A DNA stretch of 64,000 bases from Lacticaseibacillus suilingensis (GTDB lineage Bacteria > Bacillota > Bacilli > Lactobacillales > Lactobacillaceae): assembly GCF_016861845.1 (NCBI RefSeq), contig NZ_BOLV01000001.1:62001-126000 (forward strand), read 5' to 3'. The notes below the pieces were generated by a model, which was not told the origin of the DNA, ran no database searches, and saw only the letters and a program-made list of their open reading frames with translations. The position numbers and the translations under genes are program-made. This document shows positions 1-8,390 of this stretch, in pieces; position 1 is the stretch's first letter; the number at the start of each line of letters is the position of its first letter.

Positions 1-1279
1 CCAGCAAGTGCAGGCCGCCACGTTGACGCCAGCGCAAGTGACCGAAGCCAAACGCTGGTATCAAGATCCGCAAGGGGTGATTAAGGCCAAGACGCAGCAG
101 GCGCTTTATCAAGCCAATGCCAAGACCTTTGCCAAACTGCCGGGCCATCCGCAAATCGCCGTTATGGTCACCAGTGGCAAAGACGAAGATGAGCTGCAGG
201 ACTATGCTAATGAGCAGTTTAAGCGTTATGGTTTTGGCCAAAAAGGCTGGGATAACGGCTTGCTCCTAACGATTGAACCGAAAGAGAAGCACTACTGGTT
301 AGAGGTCGGCTATGGGTTAGAACCGGTGGTCCCCGATGGTGCTGGCGCGGACATCGTTACCGGCAAGGTCAAAACCATGCTTCGGGCCAAGCAGTTCGAT
401 CAGGCGATTGCGGCGATTGTCAACAATACCGCCAAGCGCGTGCAGGCGCATGCCAGTGCGATTTCGACCCCGGCCCAAATTACCGCGCGGCGCGCAGCCG
501 AAAAACGGCGTGATCGCGTGATTGTCGGGCTGGTGCTGGCCATGTTAGCCGTTGCTCTTGGCATGACAGTGCGCTTTTTCAGTTTGCGCAATCGCCTGGC
601 GCTAATTTTGACCACACAACCGGATCAGTTTCCGATTCTGGGTCTGCTGGCTTCGGCTGGTATTACGCTGAATCCTGATCGGGTTCCTGGGGGCGGCTGG
701 CAGCTGTTCAATCAGCAAAAAGCGATGCAGCATAGTTTTGCCAAAATCATTCGCCGCGATTATGTGACCTGGCTGGTGAAATTGCCACATCAGGCCCCGC
801 AGCCGTATTTCTACTATCGCAAGGACAGCCCGCAATTAGCTAAAATGCCTGATGCGGCGCTGGCCCAAATGCCAAGTCTGACCGCAGTGGTGACCGATGA
901 AACCCTGCTGGCAGATAATGAATCCATGGCTGGTGTCGTGCGGTCGGAAGTGCAAATCGCCGGCGCCTATGCGGAGCGCTTCGCCCGGTGGCTGCAACCG
1001 CAGTCCATCAAGCCGGATGAAGCTAGCAGCGTGTGGTGGGAGTTCTTTATGCATGTGCAGCCGGCAGATGCTGAGTTGAGTGATGAACAGCTGGCTGCGA
1101 CTTGGCAAATGATACTCAACCACCTGCGCCATCCCGACACTGCCCAAACCGCGATGGCCGGTGTGGCACCCTGGGCAGTCACCTCCTTTGCCCCGGCCAA
1201 TACCACCAGCGCTGGCGGCTTTGGTAGCGGCGGCGGCGGTGGCGCCAGCGGTGGCGGTGGTTTTGGCGGCAGCTGGTAA
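1..1279 (+). CDS. TPM-domain surface protein with Gly-rich tail (5' partial)
   Basis: The reading frame is open to the first base of the window (Gln-Gln codons precede the first possible GTG at 8), so the true start and any signal peptide lie upstream. The first ~145 residues carry a TPM (TLP18.3/Psb32/MOLO-1) fold with the family-typical stretches DNGLLL, YWLEVGYGLE and VPDGAGADI. A membrane segment follows around residues 171-190 (IVGLVLAMLAVALGM). A cytoplasmic or extracytoplasmic region of unknown function comes next, then a tail of Gly/Ser repeats ending GGFGGSW, which is typical of bacterial TPM proteins. Members are usually membrane-anchored and have been linked to envelope functions or phosphatase activity, but the role here is not known. 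Confidence 0.85.
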   Translation, partial: QQVQAATLTPAQVTEAKRWYQDPQGVIKAKTQQALYQANAKTFAKLPGHPQIAVMVTSGKDEDELQDYANEQFKRYGFGQKGWDNGLLLTIEPKEKHYWLEVGYGLEPVVPDGAGADIVTGKVKTMLRAKQFDQAIAAIVNNTAKRVQAHASAISTPAQITARRAAEKRRDRVIVGLVLAMLAVALGMTVRFFSLRNRLALILTTQPDQFPILGLLASAGITLNPDRVPGGGWQLFNQQKAMQHSFAKIIRRDYVTWLVKLPHQAPQPYFYYRKDSPQLAKMPDAALAQMPSLTAVVTDETLLADNESMAGVVRSEVQIAGAYAERFARWLQPQSIKPDEASSVWWEFFMHVQPADAELSDEQLAATWQMILNHLRHPDTAQTAMAGVAPWAVTSFAPANTTSAGGFGSGGGGGASGGGGFGGSW

Positions 1280-1380
1280 AAAGCTTTCGCAAAATTTGCC
1301 AAGATAGCGAAAACTGCGGAGAAAGGCCCCCTGCTTTCTAGCCTACAATTTACTTGTAAGCTGGAGAGGGGGAGACACCA

Positions 1381-1869
1381 ATGCGTGTCATGGATTTAAC
1401 GGGCCAGAAGTTCGGCCGTTTATTGGTTTTACATCGCGCAGGGACCGCAGCGAACGGGAATGCTTCTTGGCAGTGCCGCTGTGATTGCGGCAATATCGTT
1501 GTGGTTGATGGGTATCGCCTGCGCCATCACCAAGTGAAGAGCTGTGGTTGCTTGCGGCGAGAGGTTTCCCGGCGTTATGCGGCGAATAACCCAGCGTTTA
1601 CCGCCCATCAAAAGGCTCACGGCACTGATTTGGTGAGCGATGATGGGGTGCCACTGAATTCATTGATCCGGAGCAAACGAAATAAATCAGGCGTGATCGG
1701 CGTGTCTTACAATGCCGCCAATCAACGCTGGTTCGCTCGGCTTCGGCACAATGGTAAGTATGTGTTGCTGAAGGCTTGCGACAGCTTCGACGAAGCCGTT
1801 GCCCTGCGCCGCGCTGCGGAACGGCAATATTTAGGCCGGCAGGATACTGCGATTAGCAGTGAAGCATAA
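1381..1869 (+). CDS. AP2/ERF-domain DNA-binding protein
   Basis: The 162-residue protein opens with DLTGQKFGRLLVL and a Cys-rich WQCRCDCGN...KSCGC segment, the pattern of the zinc-finger-like N-terminus found in many phage and lactobacillus AP2 proteins. Residues ~100-152 (SGVIGVSYNAANQRWFARL, then GKYVLLKACDSFDEAVALR) match an AP2 DNA-binding domain. The start is set by a strong GGAGAGGGGG site 6-10 bases before ATG. Such proteins often travel with HNH nucleases or phages, but no nuclease motif or phage gene is present here. The gene stands alone between a TPM gene and a double terminator. Target sites and role are unknown. Confidence 0.8.
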   Translation: MRVMDLTGQKFGRLLVLHRAGTAANGNASWQCRCDCGNIVVVDGYRLRHHQVKSCGCLRREVSRRYAANNPAFTAHQKAHGTDLVSDDGVPLNSLIRSKRNKSGVIGVSYNAANQRWFARLRHNGKYVLLKACDSFDEAVALRRAAERQYLGRQDTAISSEA

Positions 1870-1873
1870 CGTG

Positions 1874-1957
1874 AAGGATTGGCCGGCGGGTCAATCCTTT
1901 TTGGTCGCAAAAGAGCCGCACTGCTCATCAATCTGGCGATGAGCGGCGCGGCTTTAT
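1874..1957. terminator. Two tandem terminator hairpins
   Basis: The first hairpin (AAGGATTGGCC/GGTCAATCCTT, then TTTTT) ends the AP2 gene. The second (AGCCGCACTGCTCAT/ATGAGCGGCGCGGCT) has T-rich sequence on both sides and can serve the convergent minus-strand gene as well. Confidence 0.8.
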
Positions 1958-1980
1958 TTTGTATTTGTTTGAGTGAAGGC

Positions 1981-2023
1981 TAGGCTACCCATCCGACTAA
2001 GTGCGGCCGAGCTCCGCAGACTG
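1981..2023 (+). repeat. Dispersed intergenic repeat, copy 1
   Basis: TAGGCTACCCATCCGACTAA followed by GTGCGGCCG matches bases 44136-44164 at 27 of 29 positions. The downstream AGCTCCGCAGACTG matches the copy near 23.95 kb in opposite orientation. It lies between convergent genes. Confidence 0.65.
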
Positions 2024-2026
2024 ATT

Positions 2027-3487
2027 TTAGCTTGCGGCGCCGAAGTTAATCACGCCGGATAAGGCTTGCCAGTATGAGGCGAGGACCATGGCAGCGGCGA
2101 CAGGGTCGTTGCCGGCCGCGCCGCCACCGCCGCCGTGACCGCCATGGCCAGTGCCGCCAAGGCTAAACGGGGTGTAAACCATTGGCCGGTCGCGCTGGGC
2201 GTCAGTGCTGGTTTCGGTGCGCGTCTTGACAGCTTTGCCAGTCGGTTGCGGAATGGCTTCAGCCACCAAGCTCGGGAGGGGCCGGGAAAAATCATGCGGT
2301 GCCGGTTTCTTTACGGCAATGGTCAGGTTTTCTGACTGTTGCGGGAACTCGGTTAAGTCGGCTGTGGCATCATCAGTCACCTGATAGCCTTGCTGTAGGT
2401 AAGGCAGGGTGAATTCATGGCGGTTGAAGGCAATCGGACTACCAGCCTCACCGGTGATGGCGATAGCGGTTAGCGGCTGCTTGGTGGTTTCATCCACGAT
2501 GGTGACCGTGATTTGCGGCTGCCGCTGCTTGGTCAAGTTGACGATAAACTGATTCATGCCAGCCGTGAGGCGATAGTGGTAGACATTGCTGCTGAGCACG
2601 TAACCTGCCGGTGCCACCAGCACACGGCTGCCAGTTTCGCCAACCGTGCCGATGAAAGAATCGACTTTGAGCACGCGGCCTTGGTAGAGGTAAGTGATGG
2701 CGGCTGGGACAGTGGCGGTAGTTTTGGTCAGTTGCACCGTGAAGGCATTCATGCCGGCCCTGAGCGTATACATAATGGCATTTGCTTGGCCGCTGGCGAG
2801 GTGATAGCCATTTGGTACGGCCACTGAGTAGCGGCCGCTTTCGCCCACTGGGCCGACAAACTGATCGGTTTTTACGACTTGGCCATTGTACAAATAAGTA
2901 ATGGTCGCAGGCACCAGCGCTTTGGCAGTTTTAGCCAACTGCACGACGAACTGGTTGGTGCCAGCCTGTAAGGTATAGGCCAGAGTGGCGGATTGGCCAG
3001 CAGCCAATTGATAGCCAGCTGGCAGGTCTACCTGATAGCTGCCGCTGTCGCCAACGAGGCCTTTGAATTGGTCGGTTTTAACAATCTGGCCATTGTAAAG
3101 ATAGGTCACCGTGGCCGGGACCGTTGCTGGCGTCGGGTCATTTGGCGCGGTGGCGCCAGTTGCTTCGACTCGGACGCGATACAGCGTTTCTGCATGTTGG
3201 ACGTTGTAAGTCAATGTCGCCTGCTGACCAGCGGCCAACGTGTAGCCGGCGGGTAAGGTGTACGCGCGCGTGCCGTGATCGCCGATGTGGGCGGTGAAGG
3301 TTTCGGCGCTAATCTTCGCGGTATCCGTCCAGTACTCGATGGTGACCGTGGCGGCGGTAGCATCGGTTGGCGTGGCAGCTAACACATGGTGCGCCGGCTG
3401 GTTGCCCTGCGCCAAAAACGCCCCGGCCATGGCACTGGCTAGTAGCAGCGGTAAAGCGAGATAACGATCATTTTTCGGTTGAGTCAT
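2027..3487 (-). CDS. Secreted MucBP-like repeat protein without LPXTG anchor
   Basis: The 486-residue protein starts at the ATG at 3487, chosen because GGAAAGGAG lies just upstream; a longer frame has no such site. A signal peptide occupies residues ~1-40 (LALPLLLASAMAGAFLAQG...HHVLAA). Four consecutive units of roughly 65-70 residues follow, most with the pattern PATxTYLYNGQxVKTDQF...GxxGxSGxYxVxxPxGYxLAxGQ, resembling MucBP-type adhesin repeats. A fifth, divergent beta-unit comes next, then a Gly/His-rich linker (GGTGHGGHGGGGG) and a hydrophobic-aromatic end. No LPXTG motif, LysM or other anchor is visible, so it may be released or held non-covalently. Its start overlaps the end of the Mga-like regulator gene by 20 bases, so the two are probably co-transcribed and co-regulated. 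Confidence 0.75.
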   Translation of the reverse strand: MTQPKNDRYLALPLLLASAMAGAFLAQGNQPAHHVLAATPTDATAATVTIEYWTDTAKISAETFTAHIGDHGTRAYTLPAGYTLAAGQQATLTYNVQHAETLYRVRVEATGATAPNDPTPATVPATVTYLYNGQIVKTDQFKGLVGDSGSYQVDLPAGYQLAAGQSATLAYTLQAGTNQFVVQLAKTAKALVPATITYLYNGQVVKTDQFVGPVGESGRYSVAVPNGYHLASGQANAIMYTLRAGMNAFTVQLTKTTATVPAAITYLYQGRVLKVDSFIGTVGETGSRVLVAPAGYVLSSNVYHYRLTAGMNQFIVNLTKQRQPQITVTIVDETTKQPLTAIAITGEAGSPIAFNRHEFTLPYLQQGYQVTDDATADLTEFPQQSENLTIAVKKPAPHDFSRPLPSLVAEAIPQPTGKAVKTRTETSTDAQRDRPMVYTPFSLGGTGHGGHGGGGGAAGNDPVAAAMVLASYWQALSGVINFGAAS

Positions 3488-4988
3488 CAGGAGACTCCTT
3501 TCCGGCAAGGTCAAAAGGATCAGGAACTGATTCCGGTATCGCTACCATTTTAGCCTGTTTGATCTGAATTGTCAGCTCTGCTAATTCTTGCCAGTCCGTT
3601 GAAGTGGGTGGATTGGCCCAGGTCACTTGCGCGATGTTCAAATGATCATCATGAAAGTCTGATAAATAAACATCCGTGTTACGCGACAAGCGCGATTCAA
3701 TCACGATAAATGCGTTGTCAAAACTGCGCAAGGTGCGGGCAATGTAGTCGCTGTAAATCTGGCCTTGCGCAAAGTCGACACAGACATAAACGCGGTCGCG
3801 CACAATCGCGGCAGGCAGGTAATTAATCAACGTGAACATGTAACTGAAGTACAGATTGACCGCCATCGTGTGATTGAGCTGCGGTGCCGGAGTGGCGCGC
3901 AGCCGGGCGATAAAGGTCAAAATCAAATGGTCGAAAGCGGGGTAGAGATTGCGGAAAAAGCTGATTTGATCATCATCAATAAAGGTCGTCGGCGCCAAGT
4001 AGAAGGTCGTAATCTGAACATGCAGGCCTTGCAACGCCGCTTCAATCGCGGCGTTTTCATGGGCCGGTTCATCCAGCAGGTGATAATCGGCAATCAGCTG
4101 CAAAAAGTCTTTGGTCAAATGGTCAGCGACTGGGAGCTGGGCGCCAGCCAGAGCCGCTTTTTCCTCGGCAGCGGGTAAATAATGCCAAGTGACTAAGAAG
4201 GCATACAAATAATCCAACTCGTGGTCATCGAGGCCAAAACTGGCCGGTAAAATCCGGTGCAGGCCATTCAGTTGGTCGGGATGACTGGCGATGGTTTGGC
4301 TGCCTGGCAGTGCCTTGCCTGTGTGCTGACCGTTGAGCATCCGCAGCAGCCAGATTTTAAGGAAAAACTGTAGCTTAGTCACTTGCGTTGGCATCAAGGT
4401 GTGATGGAATTGCGATTCCAGTAGCCGCGTGATTTGCGCCACGGTGCCCTCTAACTCCGCAAACGGACTGGCCACGCCGTTATATGCCACAAAATACAGC
4501 TGAAACAGCGCCAGCCGCGTCGCAAACTCTTCGTCTTCAGCTGGGTGCGGCGGCAAGAACTCCTCTTGCTTCAGAAGATGCTTGAGGTGTTCAGCCGTTT
4601 CGTAGAACTTGGCATTGCTGATGTAGTGATCTCGCATATAAGCGGTTTTGGGGTAGCGATTAGAGAAAAAGTACTGGTATTCAAAGACCGTAAACAAATA
4701 GGACCGCTGCAGATACAGCAAGCGGAGTCGCTGCATGACCACTTTGGTCAGATGATGCCCACGCCAATGGCCCTTGTCGAGGTCATCCAGGTAGCTAGGG
4801 GTATCATCAGAGACCTCCACCAGATCCGCGTTCAAGGTGTCGAACATTTTATTCAGCTTGTATTTCGTCTGGCCAAATTCGGCTTGAATGCGCTCGGTTG
4901 CCATCAAAAGCGAGGGCTGAGCGCTTAACTTTTGTAGAACCCGAAAATTGGTCGCATCTTCCTGATTAAAAAGTGCGGCTTCATCCAC
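3468..4988 (-). CDS. Mga-family transcriptional regulator
   Basis: The 506-residue protein has an N-terminal helix-turn-helix region around residues 22-55 (QPSLLMATERIQAEFGQTKY, then KLNKMFDTLNADL). A long, mostly helical body follows, of the size and style of Mga/AtxA-type regulators, which in streptococci and lactobacilli control surface proteins. I cannot place the PTS-regulation (PRD) histidines with confidence. Translation begins at GTG (4988). It lies directly upstream of, and overlaps, the secreted repeat-protein gene, so that gene is the obvious target; this is inference from position. Confidence 0.7.
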   Translation of the reverse strand: MDEAALFNQEDATNFRVLQKLSAQPSLLMATERIQAEFGQTKYKLNKMFDTLNADLVEVSDDTPSYLDDLDKGHWRGHHLTKVVMQRLRLLYLQRSYLFTVFEYQYFFSNRYPKTAYMRDHYISNAKFYETAEHLKHLLKQEEFLPPHPAEDEEFATRLALFQLYFVAYNGVASPFAELEGTVAQITRLLESQFHHTLMPTQVTKLQFFLKIWLLRMLNGQHTGKALPGSQTIASHPDQLNGLHRILPASFGLDDHELDYLYAFLVTWHYLPAAEEKAALAGAQLPVADHLTKDFLQLIADYHLLDEPAHENAAIEAALQGLHVQITTFYLAPTTFIDDDQISFFRNLYPAFDHLILTFIARLRATPAPQLNHTMAVNLYFSYMFTLINYLPAAIVRDRVYVCVDFAQGQIYSDYIARTLRSFDNAFIVIESRLSRNTDVYLSDFHDDHLNIAQVTWANPPTSTDWQELAELTIQIKQAKMVAIPESVPDPFDLAGKESPDDSTEK

Positions 4989-5113
4989 TTTGTTTCACCC
5001 TATCTATCAAATTCCCCTTCGTTACCACAAGTATACAGCAAGTTATCTCAAAATATGGTATTCGTAGGAATAAATATATTGGTGAACGTGTTATTTTTTT
5101 GGAACATGACAAC

Positions 5114-5141
5114 AAAAAAGTGCGGGCCAAGGCTCGCACTT
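5114..5141 (-). terminator. Terminator of the amino-acid ABC gene
   Basis: On the minus strand AAGTGCG pairs with CGCACTT across a ten-base loop and is followed by six T. Confidence 0.8.
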
Positions 5142-5159
5142 TCGCGGTTCACAAGTGAA

Positions 5160-6629
5160 TTAAGCATTCGCGTGATGCATTTTCTTTTCAAAATGCTTCA
5201 GCACCTTGGACAGACTGTAGGTCATGATGAAGTACAGCACCATCGCAATGGTAATCGGGAGCACCCCGCGGTAGGTATCGGCTTGCACAATCCGCAGCTG
5301 GTAAATGAGGTCCGCCACCCCAATGATGGAGACAATGGAAGTTTCCTTGATCAGGGAAATGAATTCATTGCCCAGCGCCGGCCAAATGGCGGTTAAAGCC
5401 TGCGGGAACACGACATAGCGCATGGTGTCCTTTTGCGATAGGCCCAGTGAGCGCGCCGCTTCGCTTTGGCCCGGGGCGATGGCTTCAATGCCGCCGCGGA
5501 AGATTTCGCTGACATAAGCGGCGGAGTTCAGGCCCACCGCCAGCGTCCCGGCGACGATGGCGGAGATGTTATAGAACATCCCGAGGCCAAAGTAGATGAA
5601 CATCACTTGCACCATCAAAGGTGTGCCCCGCACAAAGGCGACATAAGCATTCGCCAGCGTTTTGAGCCAAGTGATTGAACCTAGGCGCACGAACGCGAGC
5701 AATGCGCCTAGCAGCGCCCCGACAATCAAGGCGACGAAGGAAATGCCAATCGTGTAGCCGACCCCTTTGGCAAAATAAGTCCAGTAATGCCACATGGAGT
5801 GGGTTTCAGCACCGGTGCTGATGTACTTGGCGGCGGCTGGGAGGAACTGTTTGTTGATTAGATCCTTTTGCTTGATTTTCGCAATGCTTTTGTTAATGGC
5901 AGTTTGGAGGGCGAGGCTACCTTTGGGTAGGGCAATCGCATTGCCGGACTCGCTGCCAGAAACGGTGAAGTGGCCATCAATGGCAGCGAGGCTGGTGTCA
6001 GCATTGGCGTAAGCCACCGCTGAGGCGGAGTCTTTAACGATACCGTCGATTTTGTGCGCCTTGAGGGCCAACACTAAGTCGGAGGCATTTTGCATACCCA
6101 CCGGAGTGGCGCCAGGCATTTGCTGCTTGATCAGGTCGTAGGCAATACTCCCGACCACAGCGCCGACTTTCTTGTTATTGAAGGAGGTGCGGCTTTGGTA
6201 ATACCCTTTGTCGGTTTTCAACACGATGATATCTTGCTTGGCGGTGTAGTAGGTGTCAGAGAAATCAACGTGTTGCTTGCGTTCGGCGGTGGGGGAGAAG
6301 CCAGACAAAATCATGTCGACTTTCCCGGTTTCCAGCGCGACCAGCAGCGAGTCGAAGTCCATTTTCTTGACCACCAGTTTGACGCCGAGATCTTTGGCGA
6401 TTTGCTTGCCGATTTCAATGTCCATGCCGACAATTTTCTCTTTGCCATTCACATTGGTGGTGAATTCATAAGGCGGGTAGTTCGGCGAATTACCCATAAT
6501 CAGGGTGCCTTTTTGCTGAATGCGGGCCAGCGAGTCGTCAGTGGCGGCTTGCGGCTGCTGGGGCGGGGTGAGACTGAGAATCATCAGCGCGCTGAAGATA
6601 GCGGCAAATACAAGCGAAAGTTTTTTCAT
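5160..6629 (-). CDS. Amino-acid ABC transporter, fused substrate-binding protein and permease
   Basis: The 489-residue protein has a signal peptide (residues 1-29), then a family 3 solute-binding domain (~35-270; NYPPYEF, GKVDMILSGFSPTAERK). The C-terminal membrane permease domain (~285-485) contains the EAA loop EAARSLGLSQKDTMRYVVFPQAL. This is the GlnP-type fusion used for glutamine, glutamate or other polar amino acids; the exact substrate cannot be read. No ATPase gene is adjacent, so the partner must be encoded elsewhere. The ATG follows AAGGAG by 7 bases. A promoter lies 35-63 bases upstream and a terminator directly downstream, so this is a monocistronic unit. Confidence 0.92.
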   Translation of the reverse strand: MKKLSLVFAAIFSALMILSLTPPQQPQAATDDSLARIQQKGTLIMGNSPNYPPYEFTTNVNGKEKIVGMDIEIGKQIAKDLGVKLVVKKMDFDSLLVALETGKVDMILSGFSPTAERKQHVDFSDTYYTAKQDIIVLKTDKGYYQSRTSFNNKKVGAVVGSIAYDLIKQQMPGATPVGMQNASDLVLALKAHKIDGIVKDSASAVAYANADTSLAAIDGHFTVSGSESGNAIALPKGSLALQTAINKSIAKIKQKDLINKQFLPAAAKYISTGAETHSMWHYWTYFAKGVGYTIGISFVALIVGALLGALLAFVRLGSITWLKTLANAYVAFVRGTPLMVQVMFIYFGLGMFYNISAIVAGTLAVGLNSAAYVSEIFRGGIEAIAPGQSEAARSLGLSQKDTMRYVVFPQALTAIWPALGNEFISLIKETSIVSIIGVADLIYQLRIVQADTYRGVLPITIAMVLYFIMTYSLSKVLKHFEKKMHHANA

Positions 6630-6663
6630 GGCCAGGCTCCTTACATAACGATGTCAGGGGCTT

Positions 6664-6692
6664 ATTTTACACATATATTCATAAATATGCAA
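6664..6692 (-). promoter_or_regulatory. Promoter of the amino-acid ABC gene
   Basis: On the minus strand TTGCAT and TAAAAT are separated by exactly 17 bases, 35 bases ahead of the start codon, in an AT-rich patch. Confidence 0.6.
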
Positions 6693-6755
6693 TTAAAATT
6701 CAATATTCATTCACAATCGTTTTGCTGCTTGGACTGCCATCACGGTTCCCGACGC

Positions 6756-6784
6756 AAAAAAAAGCCGCCTCGCAAGAGACGACC
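6756..6784 (-). terminator. Terminator of fba
   Basis: GTCGTCTC pairs with GAGGCGGC (G-T wobbles included) across TTGC, followed by a run of eight T on the minus strand. Confidence 0.75.
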
Positions 6785-6805
6785 ATTTTTGGTAAAAGGT
6801 TAAGC

Positions 6806-7687
6806 TTACAGTTCTTCAGGAACCAGCTTAACTGGCTTGGTGCCCATCCAGCCGCTGATTTCCTTGAAGGTATCAGTGATGGCCTTGGTCCCAGGAGCCA
6901 GCAACTTACGAGGGTCATAGCCCTTGCCTTGTTGGTCCTTACCAGCTTCGATGTATTCGCGAGTTGCCTTAGCAAAGGCCAACTGGCATTCGGTGTTGAT
7001 GTTGAGCTTAGCAATCCCCATGGAGATGGCCTTTTCAACTTGTTCCTGAGGGATGCCTGAACCGCCGTGAAGAACCAGTGGTTGAGGAACCGCTTCAGCG
7101 ATTTCTTGCAGACGGTCGAAGTGCAGGCCCTTCCAGTTGTCTGGGTATTGGCCATGAATGTTACCAATCCCAGCAGCCAAGAAGTCGATGCCGGTGTCGG
7201 AGAAGGCCTTAGCATCTGCAACAGAAGCTAATTCGCCTTCACCGATAACGCCGTCTTCTTCACCGCCAATTGAGCCAACTTCAGCTTCAACGGAGATACC
7301 CTTGGAGTGAGCCAACTTAACGATTTCCTTGGTCTTGGCCAAGTTTTCGTCAACAGGCAGATCGTGGCCATCAAACATAACGGAGTTGTAACCAGCTGCG
7401 ATGGCAGCCTTGGCAGCCTCGAAGTCACCGTGGTCCAAGTGAATAACAACTGGCACAGTGATGTCCATTGCCTTAACCAAAGATTCGATCAGCTTTTGGC
7501 AAACTTCGTAGCCGCCCATGTACTTAGCAGCGCCCATGGAAGTTTGGATCAGGATCGGCACATTGAGATCTTGTGCACCCTGCAAAAGTGCGCGAGTCCA
7601 TTCCAGGTTGTTGGTGTTGAACGCACCAATCGCGTAGTGGCCCTTACGAGCAGCCTTAAACAATTCAGTGCCGTTAACTAATGGCAT
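6806..7687 (-). CDS. fba: Fructose-bisphosphate aldolase, class II
   Basis: The 293-residue protein is a (beta/alpha)8 class II aldolase that splits fructose-1,6-bisphosphate in glycolysis using a divalent metal. Metal- and substrate-binding stretches are visible: VVIHLDHGD (~residues 78-86), EAEVGSIGGEEDG (~130-142), VLHGGSGIP (~207-215) and AKLNINTE (~229-236). The ATG at 7687 is preceded by a strong TAGGAGG. A longer in-frame extension reaching 8119 runs through the divergent copY promoter region and is not real. It is a single-gene unit closed by its own terminator. Confidence 0.95.
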   Translation of the reverse strand: MPLVNGTELFKAARKGHYAIGAFNTNNLEWTRALLQGAQDLNVPILIQTSMGAAKYMGGYEVCQKLIESLVKAMDITVPVVIHLDHGDFEAAKAAIAAGYNSVMFDGHDLPVDENLAKTKEIVKLAHSKGISVEAEVGSIGGEEDGVIGEGELASVADAKAFSDTGIDFLAAGIGNIHGQYPDNWKGLHFDRLQEIAEAVPQPLVLHGGSGIPQEQVEKAISMGIAKLNINTECQLAFAKATREYIEAGKDQQGKGYDPRKLLAPGTKAITDTFKEISGWMGTKPVKLVPEEL

Positions 7688-7878
7688 AAGTGAATTTCCT
7701 CCTATTGGAAAACAAATTTTTAACTTCATCATTTTAGCATAGATTTTCAGAATATGCGAAGGCAGATTATGCCTCTTTTCATTTTGCCAAAACCGGCCGA
7801 CTGGGGCCGCGCGTTCGTGGCTTAACGCAACCGAGCTTAAATGAGATGAGTTTTCAGCTTTTGATGCGAAAATTATCG

Positions 7879-7918
7879 TTGACAAATGTAAACGTCGCTT
7901 GTATAGTTTACAAATGTA
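7879..7918 (+). promoter_or_regulatory. copYB promoter with two CopY boxes
   Basis: TTGACA (7879-7884) and TATAGT (7902-7907) lie exactly 17 bases apart. A perfect cop box, TACAAATGTA (consensus TACANNTGTA), occupies 7909-7918 just after the -10. A one-mismatch copy, GACAAATGTA, at 7881-7890 overlaps the -35. Both positions let CopY block RNA polymerase until copper displaces it. Confidence 0.88.
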
Positions 7919-7934
7919 GACAGGAGGAACGAAC

Positions 7935-8390
7935 ATGACCCCAAAAATCGATGATATTAGCCCAGCTGAATGGGAAGTGATGCGCATCGTCTGGACCAAA
8001 GGCGAGGTGTCAAGCCATGATCTGATCAGCTTGTTGCAACAAAAGCGCGATTGGAGCGACTCCACCATTAAAACCCTGATTGGGCGGCTGGTGAAAAAAG
8101 CGCTGCTGCAGACGACCAAAGACGGCCGCCGGTTCCTTTATACCGCCACAGTGGCAGAAGGCACCGCGATGGACAGCAACGTTCAGGCGATGTTCGCCAA
8201 TCTTTGTGCCATGAAGCGGGGCCAAACCTTGGTCAACTTGATCAAAGCATTGCCGCTGGCGCAGGCCGATATCACTGCGCTGCAAGCGGTCCTGGCAGAC
8301 AAGGCGAAGACGGCGCCGGAAATGGTGCCTTGTGATTGCCTGCCGGACGAAACGCAATGCGAAACTTGCGAGGTGAAGGACCATGAATAA
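7935..8390 (+). CDS. copY: CopY-type copper-responsive repressor
   Basis: The 151-residue protein belongs to the CopY/BlaI/MecI winged-helix family. The N-terminal ISPAEWEVMRIVW and STIKTLIGRLVKKALL form the DNA-binding domain. The C-terminus holds CDC and, six residues later, CETC, the CxC...CxxC cluster that binds zinc (repressing form) or Cu(I) (released form). It is the first gene of a copper operon, overlaps copB by 8 bases, and has two cop boxes on its promoter. The extra Cys in the linker region (NLCAMKRG) is not part of the known motif. Confidence 0.93.
   Translation: MTPKIDDISPAEWEVMRIVWTKGEVSSHDLISLLQQKRDWSDSTIKTLIGRLVKKALLQTTKDGRRFLYTATVAEGTAMDSNVQAMFANLCAMKRGQTLVNLIKALPLAQADITALQAVLADKAKTAPEMVPCDCLPDETQCETCEVKDHE

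Noticed and set aside
2027-3487. LPXTG-anchored adhesin
   Set aside because: The C-terminus has no LPXTG, no following hydrophobic helix of proper form and no basic tail, so sortase anchoring is not supported.
7688-8119. N-terminal extension of the aldolase frame by 144 residues
   Set aside because: It crosses the divergent copY promoter and start, has no ribosome site, and the true ATG at 7687 has a strong AGGAGG and gives the normal family length.
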